Of a stretch of 16,355 nt of DNA, positions 7,454 through 15,080 are shown one piece after another. Positions within the stretch are counted from its first letter, which is position 1; each line of letters begins with the position of its first letter. The DNA is from Planctomicrobium sp. Lineage in GTDB: Bacteria; Planctomycetota; Planctomycetia; Planctomycetales; Planctomycetaceae. The notes under the pieces were generated by a model. It saw nothing but the letters and a program-made list of their open reading frames with translations. It was not told the origin of the DNA and ran no database searches. A program made the translations under genes and the position numbers. The DNA is taken from positions 1 to 16,355 of the forward strand of contig JAJDEL010000338.1 in assembly GCA_029259835.1 (NCBI GenBank), given 5' to 3'.

Positions 7454-8345
7454 AACACGCCCAGCAAGGTAACTCTTCACGGTACTGAATCCACTTTTCA
7501 GGAATACCTGCGGTTCCGACTCGCGAGGCAACAATCCCTCCTACAATGGCACAGTTGGTGTCCATGTCACCAAATTCCCCCACCGTCTTCCAGAGAGCTT
7601 TTTGGAAATCATCGAGATATCGAGCAGCCATCCATAGGCAAAAGGCAACCGTATCTTGAGCAGTCACTCCGCTTCCGTTCCCAAGAATTCGCGCCGCCTT
7701 CCCCGCTGAAGTTCGAGGACCAAATTCTTGAGCAACCATTTCCAGTTGTCGACGTATTTCGCCTGCTGGGACATACGGGATAATTTGTTCGATAAAATTC
7801 CGCGGTCCATAAACGGATTGATCATCTCGTTGTTGCCGAGCGATGGCAGCCGCGATTGCGACAGCAACTGCGCCTGCAATTCCTTCTGAGTGAGAATGTG
7901 TCACTTCCGCGGAACGAGTTGCTTCCTCAACCACACGCGGCAAGTCATCAAAGAAGTATGTCCCAAGAGGCGCGACTCTCATGGCGGCACCGTTTCCAAA
8001 GGAACCTTGACCCTCAAACAATGAGCCAGCAGCTTTCTCCCAGGACATTCCTTTTTGAAGCTTGTAAAAATAGTCGTAGACCATCGCAGGCCCGTAACCA
8101 CGACTGGAATCAAAGTTCTCCAGGAAACTTTTCGCGAGGGCGTCTTGGTCGATTTTCCCGTGTAGACTCAATATCGCACAGATGGACAAGGCCATTTCGG
8201 TGTCATCCGACCATTTCCATGGAGCGACATCCGTCCGCCGCTTGGCGATATCTTCTGGATGCCAGTTGAACTGCATTCCGAAAGCATCACCCACGGACAG
8301 ACCAGCAAGACTGTCACTCATGTCTGAAATTCTATCGCTCAACAT
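7452..8345 (-). CDS. ADP-ribosylglycohydrolase (ARH/DraG) family protein
   Basis: The 297-residue protein removes ADP-ribose from proteins or small acceptors in studied family members. The dinuclear-metal motifs are in place: S46-D47-D48-T49-E50 near the N-terminus and G259-D260-M-D262-T263 near the C-terminus. Other family blocks are A-G-L-S-V-G-D-A-F-G (14-23), G117-N-G-A-A-M-R-V-A-P-L-G and T-H-S-H-S-E-G-I-A-G-A (149-159). There is no signal peptide, so it is cytosolic; its substrate cannot be told from sequence. The start is ATG 8345 (a TTG one codon upstream is possible), preceded by AAGGTGA. The upstream gene is rdgB, 21 bases away, so the two are probably co-transcribed. No ADP-ribosyltransferase partner lies nearby, so a DraT/DraG pair or toxin-antitoxin arrangement is not supported. 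Confidence 0.88.
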   Translation of the reverse strand: MLSDRISDMSDSLAGLSVGDAFGMQFNWHPEDIAKRRTDVAPWKWSDDTEMALSICAILSLHGKIDQDALAKSFLENFDSSRGYGPAMVYDYFYKLQKGMSWEKAAGSLFEGQGSFGNGAAMRVAPLGTYFFDDLPRVVEEATRSAEVTHSHSEGIAGAVAVAIAAAIARQQRDDQSVYGPRNFIEQIIPYVPAGEIRRQLEMVAQEFGPRTSAGKAARILGNGSGVTAQDTVAFCLWMAARYLDDFQKALWKTVGEFGDMDTNCAIVGGIVASRVGTAGIPEKWIQYREELPCWAC

Positions 8346-8376
8346 CAATTCACCTTGAACATCAATTCACCTTGAA
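8343..8376 (-). repeat. 17-bp perfect tandem duplication of the ADP-ribosylglycohydrolase start region
   Basis: The 17-mer CATCAATTCACCTTGAA (plus-strand reading) occurs at 8343-8359 and again at 8360-8376. On the coding strand each copy contains AAGGTGA and ATG. The outer copy overlaps the rdgB stop (TGA 8369-8367). Its ATG at 8362 opens a five-codon frame, MFKVN, whose TGA overlaps the true ATG as TGATG. Confidence 0.9.
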
Positions 8377-8990
8377 CTCAATTCCCGTAACAACCGTGGA
8401 ATCAAACGTCCAAACGCGCGTGCCCGGTGGCTGAGTTGTTGTTTGACAATCGGGTCTAACTCGCCGAACGTTTTTCGATATTCGCGAATCAAAAAATACG
8501 GGTCGTAACCGAAACCGTTTGAACCTCGCGGATCTTCAGTGATTCTGCCACGACAGGTCGCCTCGACGTTGAGCCTGACAACGCCGTTGGAATCTGAAAC
8601 TGCGATATGGCACACGTACTCTGCTCCACGCTTTTCAGGCGGGACACCTACTAATTCTTCGATCAGTTTCGCGTTGTTCTTTTCATTAGTTGCATCGGGA
8701 CCGCTGTAGCGTGCTGAGTAAATCCCTGGCGCGCCTGCAAGGGCATCAACGCGTAGCCCGCTGTCTTCACCGATTGCCCAATGGCCGGTCGCTTTCGCAG
8801 TCTCAATGGCTTTCTTCTCAGCATTCGCTTGAAAAGTTTCGCCATCTTCGATCACATCTTCCACGCCTGCGAACTCAGAAACAGCAAGCAGCGGGATACC
8901 ATACGGAGCCAGCAACTGGCGTATCTCGCCAATCTTCTTCTCGTTTCGACTCGCAAGTACAACCGAGGGGTATTGTGAATCTGAGTTCAT
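8367..8990 (-). CDS. rdgB: XTP/dITP diphosphatase (non-canonical purine NTP pyrophosphatase)
   Basis: The 207-residue protein is of the HAM1/RdgB family, which hydrolyses dITP, ITP and XTP to monophosphates and so keeps deaminated purines out of DNA and RNA. Family blocks appear in order: L-A-S-R-N-E-K-K-I-G-E-I (12-23), E-D-G-E-T-F-Q-A-N-A (48-57), G-E-D76-S-G-L-R-V-D-A-L with G-A-P-G-I-Y-S-A-R-Y-S-G after it, G-S-N-G-F-G-Y-D-P-Y-F (156-166), and L-S187-H188-R189-A near the end, which reads the base. D76 is the expected catalytic acid. Length is normal and there is no signal peptide. The ATG at 8990 lacks a clear Shine-Dalgarno sequence. It is followed 21 bases later by the ADP-ribosylglycohydrolase, whose ribosome binding region overlaps or adjoins the rdgB stop. 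Confidence 0.95.
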   Translation of the reverse strand: MNSDSQYPSVVLASRNEKKIGEIRQLLAPYGIPLLAVSEFAGVEDVIEDGETFQANAEKKAIETAKATGHWAIGEDSGLRVDALAGAPGIYSARYSGPDATNEKNNAKLIEELVGVPPEKRGAEYVCHIAVSDSNGVVRLNVEATCRGRITEDPRGSNGFGYDPYFLIREYRKTFGELDPIVKQQLSHRARAFGRLIPRLLRELSSR

Positions 8991-9020
8991 GTTTTCGACT
9001 TAATGATTTGTGCAGAAATT

Positions 9021-9047
9021 TCGCCATACACTTTAAGTGTGTGGCGA
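9021..9047 (-). repeat. Stop-associated palindrome, copy 3
   Basis: Arms at 9021-9033 (TCGCCATACACTT) and 9035-9047 (AAGTGTGTGGCGA) pair at 12 of 13 positions around one T. The exception, T9027 with G9041, would be a G-U wobble in a plus-strand RNA but an A-C mismatch in a minus-strand RNA. It begins 26 bases after the stop of the large minus-strand heme/copper gene. Confidence 0.72.
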
Positions 9048-9073
9048 ACCGTTCAAGAACTCATTTCACACGG

Positions 9074-12000
9074 TTACTCGACGATCAATTCGCCGTTCAT
9101 CACCAACCAGTGACCTGGAAATGTGCAGAGAAATGGATACGTTCCCGGCTCTTTCGGGGCGTGGAAATAGATTACGAATTCGCTACTGGGTTGCACAACG
9201 TCGGTGTGGACGATGACGTTTCTGCTCTCCGGAATGTAGTGGCGTATGAAAGCATCTGGATCGGCGATCAGCTTGTTCGACAGATCGCCGACGGTTTCCA
9301 AAGTTCCAGGTTTGATCAGTGCCCAGTTGTGCGGAACAACGTCTGGATTCTTAAGTGTGAAACGAATCGGCTCACCCGCTTTGACACGAAGCGTTCGCGT
9401 TTTGAAGGTGAGATTCGTTCCGGTCTCGAGTACGATTTCGCGAGCATCAGGAATGCGCCTCGTCCATGCGTTCGGCTTTACTTTGCTCGCGTAGGCGACA
9501 TCCTTGAGGATCGGATGAGGCTCAACGGTTTTGGCGGTTGCCTGAATGCTCTTGTGTTTTGTAAATGGTTGATCGAGGGCATGGATCGTCAAAAAGAGAT
9601 CGCTGGCCTTTCCGTTTCCAACATGAGTGCGCAAGTGCAGTTGATTGACCGGTTGCAGGTCCGGGATTTCAAGAAACAACGACTTGCCATCTTCAAGCAC
9701 AACAGCCTTCGTGATCTGAATCACATCGTGACCGGGCGTACCGTAGTGCTGCGACGAAAACTCACGCGACCCATAACCAGGGCTGTAACGATAATTCCAG
9801 GCTTGTGCAAAATGGCTTCGCACGTTCTCGGCGATATTGCGGTCAATGTTATTCGTGAAATTTAGAACGACGCCATTCTGATGAGCATGAAACCCTACAG
9901 GCTGTTGAACAGCTTTGCCGGTGTAACGGACTCGCTGGAAGTTACCATCTTCCATCGTGTAGCTTCCCCAGCCTGACATGCCAGAGACGTAAAGCTGTCC
10001 ATCGCTTGGACTGAATCGACCACGATGCGCGCCCGAGTGAAACTCACCCGGTAACGGAACGATGCCTCCTTGCAGTTGCCCGTCGACTTCGTCGCGAAGC
10101 AAGATGAAATGCGAACCTGCACCAAACGAGAAGTGCAGCATCTGCCCGGTCAACGGTCCCCAACGACTGCTGGTGACTTCAGTTTGACCACCGCTCGAAT
10201 TATCCAATCCGCGCGGAAGATAGACCATTGGCAAGTCGGGAGCCTTGCCGTTTTTCGGACCGCCCAGACCGAAAAAGGGAGGTTGATGCCCACCGATTTT
10301 GGGATGAAATTGTTTCAACGGCGACTGAGTCGGAATCGCGCAGATCATCGAAGCTGGCGTCCACGATCCTTCTGAACAGGGAACCGTCACGACACCATCG
10401 GCTGTGAGTCCCAAACCATCGGGATTGCGAAAGCCTGTTGCTAAGACTTTGACGGATGTTCCATCAGGAGAAATTTTGAGCAATCCTTGATTGCCTGAAG
10501 CTGTGTAGAAGTAGCCAGCATCATCTCGCTCTAACCCACAAATGTAGTCATGCCCGGCGGGAGACGTTTTGTACGCGGAACAAAACGATTCGTAGTAATC
10601 CGCTTCGCCATCGTTGTTCAGATCGTGCAGTCGCGTGATCTGGTCTCGACCGAGTACGAAGATGCCAGCTAAATCGATCACAATCCCTTGAGCTTGATGC
10701 AGTCCGGAGGCAAACCGTCGCCATGTTGCCTTGTTCGATGGAGCAGCAAAACCGGAGACGTGCCAGACATCACCTTGCATCGTACACACTAAAGCAGACC
10801 CATCCGGCAGGAACGCATGCCCTCCGAAAAACGGTAAGGAATTCCAGGGATTCTCGAACGGTGGCTGAATCGTATCGACAACGTACGGAGATTGCTTCGA
10901 CTCTCCCAGAGTGATCGCCGTTTCAATTTCTTGCGGCCACTGCTTCGCTCCACCTAGCATGACACTGCGTCGCGGATGTTTTTCAATCGGAGCAATGATC
11001 GATTGAAACTTCCCATCTATGACCGCTGGAGCGTCCAGGTATTTAACATCTCCAATTTGATAATGAAAGACAACCTGCGGTCCGTCGCGATAGAAGCCGA
11101 GATATTTGCGAGGGCCTTCCGGTAGTTGATTTGGCGAAACAGCAAGCTTTTCTCCTTTCATTTTCAGGCCGTGCATGAAACCATGGCGAACGGCGGAGAA
11201 CCCAACGAAACCGTTTTTCCAGACGACTGGATAAGTCAACGTTTCAGGATCGAAGCACGCGGAGAATCCATCGTTCAATTGAACACAAATCCCGCGAACG
11301 ATCTGTTTCCCGGCTCCACGAAAAACTCCGCTCTGCATCGTGCCAAGTTTCGTGTCGTTCCAGCGGTCATCCGCCCAGGTTTCTTCGTTCTGATTCCCCC
11401 AGTGTCCGAGCGTGCCACTATCGAGTCCTGGAAACTCTGTCAGCAAGGTTACTTTTTCATCGCGCGTTCGAAAATACTCTGCTTGCTTCGTGTAGAAATC
11501 GTAGATGCGGTCTCTGTTAACAGTATGTTCCCAGTTCGGCCAAACCGCTGAGTCGATGGGGCGTCGGTCATATTCAAACGGTGCCGGTCCGTGTGCGTGG
11601 GAAAGTGCGTGTTCGAGAATGGAATCGACCTGCGTTAAGTCAACGCGACCGTCGTGTTTCAAATCGACTAGAAATCGAACGACATCTGCGCGTTGTTGCG
11701 GGGACATCGCCTTCGCCAAACCTTCAGGCATCAATGTTCCCAACTCTTTTCTCGCAACGATTGAGCCAATCTCAATCTTGATCAATTCACCGGAAGATGG
11801 CTCCTTGAGCGTCAGCGTCGCTTTCGTCTCGCTCACAAAATAACCGCGATACTGTTTGCCATCTTCAGTGGCAACAACATGAGCAATGTATTCCGGCTTC
11901 ACGTGTTTTTTCGGAAGCAGCAGCGACTCAACAAGTTCTTCCGGCTTACGTTCTTTGACAATTTTCAATAGTTCCGGCCCGATGCTCCCGCCATGCTTGC

Positions 12001-12205
12001 CAACTTTGTGGCACGAAACACAAGCAAACTTCGGCGAACCAAAAACAAGCACGCCACGATTCGGATCACCGGTAGCTTGAGCATTGGCAAGGACATCCTG
12101 AACAGAGAAGTCCGTCTCTTGTGCGGATGTCGTTGCTTCAAGTAGCGTCATGAGGATCAAGAATGACAACACTGAAATTGAAAATCGGAAACAACAATCA
12201 AGCAT
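9074..12205 (-). CDS. Secreted heme c / beta-propeller / azurin-like cupredoxin fusion protein
   Basis: The 1043-residue protein starts with a signal peptide (hydrophobic from about residue 9 to 22, likely cleavage near A-Q-E at 28-30). A cytochrome c domain follows, with C62-V-S-C65-H66 and the downstream L-G-T-L-M-P159-160 region supplying the probable axial Met159. The long middle (about 210-830) has propeller-like and NHL-type features typical of large planctomycete oxidoreductase-like proteins, including D-L-N-N-D-G-E-A-D (528-536), which resembles a calcium loop. The C-terminus (about 925-1043) is a cupredoxin with the type 1 copper ligands in azurin order: H959 in V-P-H-N-W, then C1027, H1032 and M1036 within C-T-F-P-G-H-W-L-V-M. 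This suggests extracytoplasmic electron transfer from a propeller-bound substrate; the substrate is unknown. The start lies 5 bases from a CACGGAG repeat tract and lacks a Shine-Dalgarno sequence. Confidence 0.88.
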   Translation of the reverse strand: MLDCCFRFSISVLSFLILMTLLEATTSAQETDFSVQDVLANAQATGDPNRGVLVFGSPKFACVSCHKVGKHGGSIGPELLKIVKERKPEELVESLLLPKKHVKPEYIAHVVATEDGKQYRGYFVSETKATLTLKEPSSGELIKIEIGSIVARKELGTLMPEGLAKAMSPQQRADVVRFLVDLKHDGRVDLTQVDSILEHALSHAHGPAPFEYDRRPIDSAVWPNWEHTVNRDRIYDFYTKQAEYFRTRDEKVTLLTEFPGLDSGTLGHWGNQNEETWADDRWNDTKLGTMQSGVFRGAGKQIVRGICVQLNDGFSACFDPETLTYPVVWKNGFVGFSAVRHGFMHGLKMKGEKLAVSPNQLPEGPRKYLGFYRDGPQVVFHYQIGDVKYLDAPAVIDGKFQSIIAPIEKHPRRSVMLGGAKQWPQEIETAITLGESKQSPYVVDTIQPPFENPWNSLPFFGGHAFLPDGSALVCTMQGDVWHVSGFAAPSNKATWRRFASGLHQAQGIVIDLAGIFVLGRDQITRLHDLNNDGEADYYESFCSAYKTSPAGHDYICGLERDDAGYFYTASGNQGLLKISPDGTSVKVLATGFRNPDGLGLTADGVVTVPCSEGSWTPASMICAIPTQSPLKQFHPKIGGHQPPFFGLGGPKNGKAPDLPMVYLPRGLDNSSGGQTEVTSSRWGPLTGQMLHFSFGAGSHFILLRDEVDGQLQGGIVPLPGEFHSGAHRGRFSPSDGQLYVSGMSGWGSYTMEDGNFQRVRYTGKAVQQPVGFHAHQNGVVLNFTNNIDRNIAENVRSHFAQAWNYRYSPGYGSREFSSQHYGTPGHDVIQITKAVVLEDGKSLFLEIPDLQPVNQLHLRTHVGNGKASDLFLTIHALDQPFTKHKSIQATAKTVEPHPILKDVAYASKVKPNAWTRRIPDAREIVLETGTNLTFKTRTLRVKAGEPIRFTLKNPDVVPHNWALIKPGTLETVGDLSNKLIADPDAFIRHYIPESRNVIVHTDVVQPSSEFVIYFHAPKEPGTYPFLCTFPGHWLVMNGELIVE

Positions 12206-12210
12206 AGGAA

Positions 12211-12239
12211 ATTCACCACGGAGGCACGGAGGAAAGAAA
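12211..12239. repeat. CACGGAG repeat tract, copy A
   Basis: TTCACCACGGAGGCACGGAG begins at 12212 and is followed by a purine-rich GAAAGAAA. CACGGAG occurs at 12217-12223 and 12225-12231. The tract ends 5 bases before the start codon of the large minus-strand gene, so it lies in its leader. Copy B is at 13761-13800, in the same orientation. Confidence 0.75.
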
Positions 12240-12347
12240 TGGAATTGTGACCACTCGCGGCGGACACCTCAACCCAGTGCATATTTCGTCGCCGGTGAAT
12301 CACTGGTGGAAAGTTGCGTTCGACCGGTGGAACCGGCTCTACGAATA

Positions 12348-12869
12348 TTATTCCGCTTGTCGGTTGGAAAGTGTACTTTTGAGAACAAGGAGCTTTGTTT
12401 TAAATCCATACGGGATGGGTGACACAGGTGTATCATAGATTTCCGAAGCCACTCCGTGTGGGAGTCCTGTGAACTCCCCTAGCTCTGCAACTCGAAGGTT
12501 CCATGTTTCTCCGATTTGCGGCTTCCATTTCTTCATTTGCGAAGTAGCGCTAACGATGCTATTCAATGGGAACAAGAATTTAATATGGATGGCCTTACCA
12601 TTTACTGAAGAGACACGTAGCACTGCATTGTAATTTGTGGGCTTTGCCAGAACAGGGGCTTCCTGAACCATCCCTCGGATGTCCAGCAACGAACCAAGTG
12701 GATAGCCCAACTCACCGATGATGAGAACGTTCCTCCCAATTTCACTTGCTAATACTTTCTGAGGTGTCTCTGCGTTCAACGCAGAACCAAACAATGCAAC
12801 AAGCAGCAATGGGATGGCCATGCGAAGTGCGTCTTGAGCACCAGTTGAAATCGTTTTTTTCATCCTCAT
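12348..12869 (-). CDS. Secreted protein of unknown function
   Basis: I do not recognise this 173-residue protein. It has a plausible signal peptide: basic residues at R2 and K4-K5, a hydrophobic core about 18-31 and an A-L-N-A-E-T cleavage region near 30-35. The mature part shows alternating hydrophobic residues suggesting beta strands (V48-L-I-I-G-E-L-G, then L61-L-D-I-R-G-M-V and V83-L-R-V-S-S-V-N-G-K), plus E-F-T-G-L-P-H-G near 132-139. There are no cysteines or metal motifs. The start could be ATG 12869 or the in-frame ATG two codons later; no strong ribosome binding site is visible. It sits 47 bases after the LmbE-type deacetylase on the same strand and 142 bases before the large heme/copper gene. 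Those 142 bases hold only a short CCGGT/ACCGG hairpin and the CACGGAG tract. Confidence 0.7.
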   Translation of the reverse strand: MRMKKTISTGAQDALRMAIPLLLVALFGSALNAETPQKVLASEIGRNVLIIGELGYPLGSLLDIRGMVQEAPVLAKPTNYNAVLRVSSVNGKAIHIKFLFPLNSIVSATSQMKKWKPQIGETWNLRVAELGEFTGLPHGVASEIYDTPVSPIPYGFKTKLLVLKSTLSNRQAE

Positions 12870-12916
12870 ACCAAGACCCTTCGAATGATTTCTTGAATTC
12901 TGAACTACGAACAGCG

Positions 12917-13681
12917 TTACCTCGAAAGCGTCTCCTGAAGCAAATCGTCGTGGGGGTATGGGTGGCCTTTGTGTTGGCGGAAGCCTTCGCCGTGTTCGGC
13001 TCCAATGAGTTCGCCTCGTTGACCGCTCCAGCGCTTGCAGCTATCGAGATATTCGTCCATACCATGTTGTTCTCGCAACCAGGCACGTTGACTTTCGTGG
13101 CAGGCGAGCATGTCGATTTTTAACTGAAACGTCTTGCTGACATCCACGATGAAATCGTATGGAACTGGATTCCCAAACCAGTCCACGCCTTCAATCGGGT
13201 CGCAATAGTAGAGTTGTGGAATCCTCTTTGTGATTGGTGCAGGATCCCATTGCTCGGTCGGGTAGTTTGGAACGGATGCTGAAAAACAGGCATCGCGAAC
13301 GAGTCGGCTGGTCGCTTCGTGGTCGTTCATGTAATCAACCGGAGGAGCGGTGATCACAATGTCAGGTCGCGCTCTGCGAAGACATTCCGTGACACGCTTA
13401 CGATTCACGTCGTTCGTGTCGATGCAAAGATCCTTGAATTCAAGGCACATATACTCGGCACCGAGCATGTCTGCGGCCCGCTTCGCTTCGGCTCGACGGA
13501 CGTTGGCAATTTCTTCCTGTCCCATCACCGCAGACCCCTTATCGCCTGCCGTCATAGTTGCGATGACGATCTCGCAGCCTTTTTCCTTCAACAGAGCCAG
13601 AGTACCGGCACATAAAATTTCGACATCATCCGGATGCGCGTGAATCGCAAGAATACGCGGATGAGTTGGGTTCTCAGACAT
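12917..13681 (-). CDS. LmbE-like (PIG-L family) zinc deacetylase
   Basis: From ATG 13681 the protein is 254 residues. The PIG-L/LmbE signature H14-A-H16-P17-D18-D19 near the N-terminus and the later D120-H121-E-A-T block supply the zinc ligands and catalytic Asp of the family, which removes N-acetyl groups from GlcNAc-type substrates such as those in mycothiol or bacillithiol synthesis, GPI anchors and antibiotics. The T-A-G-D-K-G-S (44-50) and [10 protein letters not shown] (65-74) segments are also typical. The substrate is unknown, and no thiol-biosynthesis partner is in the window. The frame opens 9 codons earlier at a TTG (13708), but ATG 13681 has AAGGA 9 bases upstream and fits family N-termini. 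It has no signal peptide. The secreted hypothetical gene follows after 47 bases. Confidence 0.9.
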   Translation of the reverse strand: MSENPTHPRILAIHAHPDDVEILCAGTLALLKEKGCEIVIATMTAGDKGSAVMGQEEIANVRRAEAKRAADMLGAEYMCLEFKDLCIDTNDVNRKRVTECLRRARPDIVITAPPVDYMNDHEATSRLVRDACFSASVPNYPTEQWDPAPITKRIPQLYYCDPIEGVDWFGNPVPYDFIVDVSKTFQLKIDMLACHESQRAWLREQHGMDEYLDSCKRWSGQRGELIGAEHGEGFRQHKGHPYPHDDLLQETLSR

Positions 13682-13760
13682 CGGCCAGGTTCCTTCTTCG
13701 TACAACAATTACGACTTAACAGAGATCATTCTGCGTACATTTTAGTAGGCGAAAAATGAT

Positions 13761-13800
13761 TTCACCACAGAGTCACGGAGGACCACGGAGAAAAAAGAAA
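13761..13800. repeat. CACGGAG repeat tract, copy B
   Basis: CACAGAG at 13766-13772 and CACGGAG at 13774-13780 and 13784-13790 are followed by a purine tail. It begins with TTCACCAC and ends in AAAGAAA like copy A. TTTCACCAC (13760-13768) has an exact inverted partner, GTGGTGAAA, at 13823-13831. It lies about 80 bases upstream of the LmbE start. Confidence 0.75.
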
Positions 13801-13883
13801 AGACTGATTGTGAAACTTTGGTGTGGTGAAAGGTGTTTTTGGCAGACGATGAGTGAGTGCAGCCAGATCAACTATCACTGTTT

Positions 13884-13920
13884 ATCCGTATTCATCCGCA
13901 AGATCCGCGTCAATCCGCGT
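13884..13920. repeat. ATCCG tract with about helical-turn spacing
   Basis: ATCCG occurs four times, starting at 13884, 13894, 13903 and 13913, at intervals of 10, 9 and 10 bases. It lies about 30 bases after the stop of the BNR propeller gene, in the 269-base spacer before the LmbE gene. That spacer holds no gene I can support. Confidence 0.7.
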
Positions 13921-13950
13921 TCTCATTTTTGAACGAGTGACAAGCATCCC

Positions 13951-15069
13951 CTAGCGGCCAAATTTTACGCAATAAATCTGTGGCAGTGTATTTGTAATGC
14001 ACGACCAATCGTTGCCGCCGTTTTCGCTGATCCAGAGTCCGCCGGTGGACGTCCCCATCACCAGTCTCTCGCCGGTAGAATCAATCGCGAAGCCGTGCCG
14101 GAAGACGATGTCGTAACAATGTTCTTGAGGAAGCCCGCTGCGCAGTGATTCGAACGTCTGACCGCCGTCGGTTGTTTTTGTGACAACCAATTGAGCATCG
14201 ACAGGGACGCGGCATTCGTCCTTCACCCCCGGAACGAACCACGCAATCTCTCCATCATTCGGGTGTACACAGACTGCAAATCCAAAAGCCGATGGTTGGA
14301 CCTTCTCAAATTCCGTCCAGGTTTTCCCACCGTCAATCGAGCGGAAAATGCCGTTGTGGTGTTGAATCCACATTTTATCTGGATCACTTTCACACTGAGC
14401 AAGGAGGTGTGCATCCTGGATATTGGGATTGTTCGCAAGATTGGGCGGCATGAACTCCGCTCGCAGACCTTCTCCCAACAACGTCCAGTTCTCGCCAGCG
14501 TCTCGCGTTTCCCACACTCCACCGCATGAAACCGCAATCGTGACATGTTTGCTATCGCGTGGGTCAACACAAACGGAATGAATCCCTGGCTCATCTTTGC
14601 CGCCGCCGAACCATTCCATCCGCTCTTCTCGATTCCACAATGATTCCACAAGTTCCCAAGTCGAACCACGATCTTTCGAAAGAAACAACCCACCCGGAAT
14701 CGTGCCAGCCCACAACCAATCCGGTTGATCTGGACCACCCGGTTCCAAAGCCCAAATTTCCTTCAAACTTGCTGGCTGTGTTTTCGGCATCCCTTCTTCA
14801 ATAAAAGGGCCGCCACCAATGACTGCACCTTCTGGATAAACCGGCACGGCACATTCCTCCCAGGTTTTTCCCTGATTAGAAGAGCGATGCAGTTTCACTC
14901 CAAAGTGCCCCAGTGCGAGGGATGCGTACAGCCACCCATCGCGCAGGTCGTGCATGAGCATGTTGACGTTGTCGCCGAGGAAGTCGACTTTCTCAATCTT
15001 CCATGTGTTGTCACTTCGCTTGAGAGTGAAAAGTCCCTTGCGAGTTCCAATGTAGATTTGATCGCTCAT
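13951..15069 (-). CDS. Cytosolic BNR/Asp-box beta-propeller protein (sialidase/VPS10-like fold)
   Basis: The 372-residue protein contains six Asp-box motifs: SSNQGKTW (63-70), SKDRGSTW (131-138), TRDAGENW (188-195), SIDGGKTW (244-251), TTDGGQTF (299-306) and SENGGNDW (348-355). Their near-regular spacing of about 49-68 residues indicates a six- or seven-bladed propeller covering the whole chain. It begins M-S-D-Q-I-Y-I-G-T-R without a signal peptide, unlike secreted sialidases, and no F/Y-R-I-P sialidase motif is seen, so hydrolase activity should not be assumed. Nine cysteines are consistent with a cytosolic location. The ATG follows an AAGGAAG ribosome binding site overlapping the stop of the MoaD-like gene, 11 bases upstream, so the two are almost certainly translated from one message. 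The function is unknown. Confidence 0.88.
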   Translation of the reverse strand: MSDQIYIGTRKGLFTLKRSDNTWKIEKVDFLGDNVNMLMHDLRDGWLYASLALGHFGVKLHRSSNQGKTWEECAVPVYPEGAVIGGGPFIEEGMPKTQPASLKEIWALEPGGPDQPDWLWAGTIPGGLFLSKDRGSTWELVESLWNREERMEWFGGGKDEPGIHSVCVDPRDSKHVTIAVSCGGVWETRDAGENWTLLGEGLRAEFMPPNLANNPNIQDAHLLAQCESDPDKMWIQHHNGIFRSIDGGKTWTEFEKVQPSAFGFAVCVHPNDGEIAWFVPGVKDECRVPVDAQLVVTKTTDGGQTFESLRSGLPQEHCYDIVFRHGFAIDSTGERLVMGTSTGGLWISENGGNDWSCITNTLPQIYCVKFGR

Positions 15070-15080
15070 TGTTTACTTCC

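Noticed and set aside
7452..8990. ADP-ribosylglycohydrolase and its neighbours as a toxin-antitoxin or DraT/DraG system
   Set aside because: No ADP-ribosyltransferase or DarT-like gene is adjacent; the neighbour is the housekeeping gene rdgB.
8690..9865. Long plus-strand open frame of 391 codons opposite rdgB and the heme/copper gene
   Set aside because: It is wholly antisense to two well-supported genes, and its translation is Arg/Phe/Ser-rich with no family features, as expected for the complement of coding sequence.
12247..12438. Plus-strand open frame of 63 codons with an aromatic-rich segment (H-W-W-K-V-A-F-D-R-W-N-R-L-Y-E-Y-Y)
   Set aside because: It is antisense to the end of the secreted hypothetical gene, has no ribosome binding site or family match, and is short. 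A homology search of this segment would be the deciding test.
13761..13920. Repeat tracts as a CRISPR array
   Set aside because: Units are 5-7 bases at 8-10 base spacing with no unique spacers and no cas genes.
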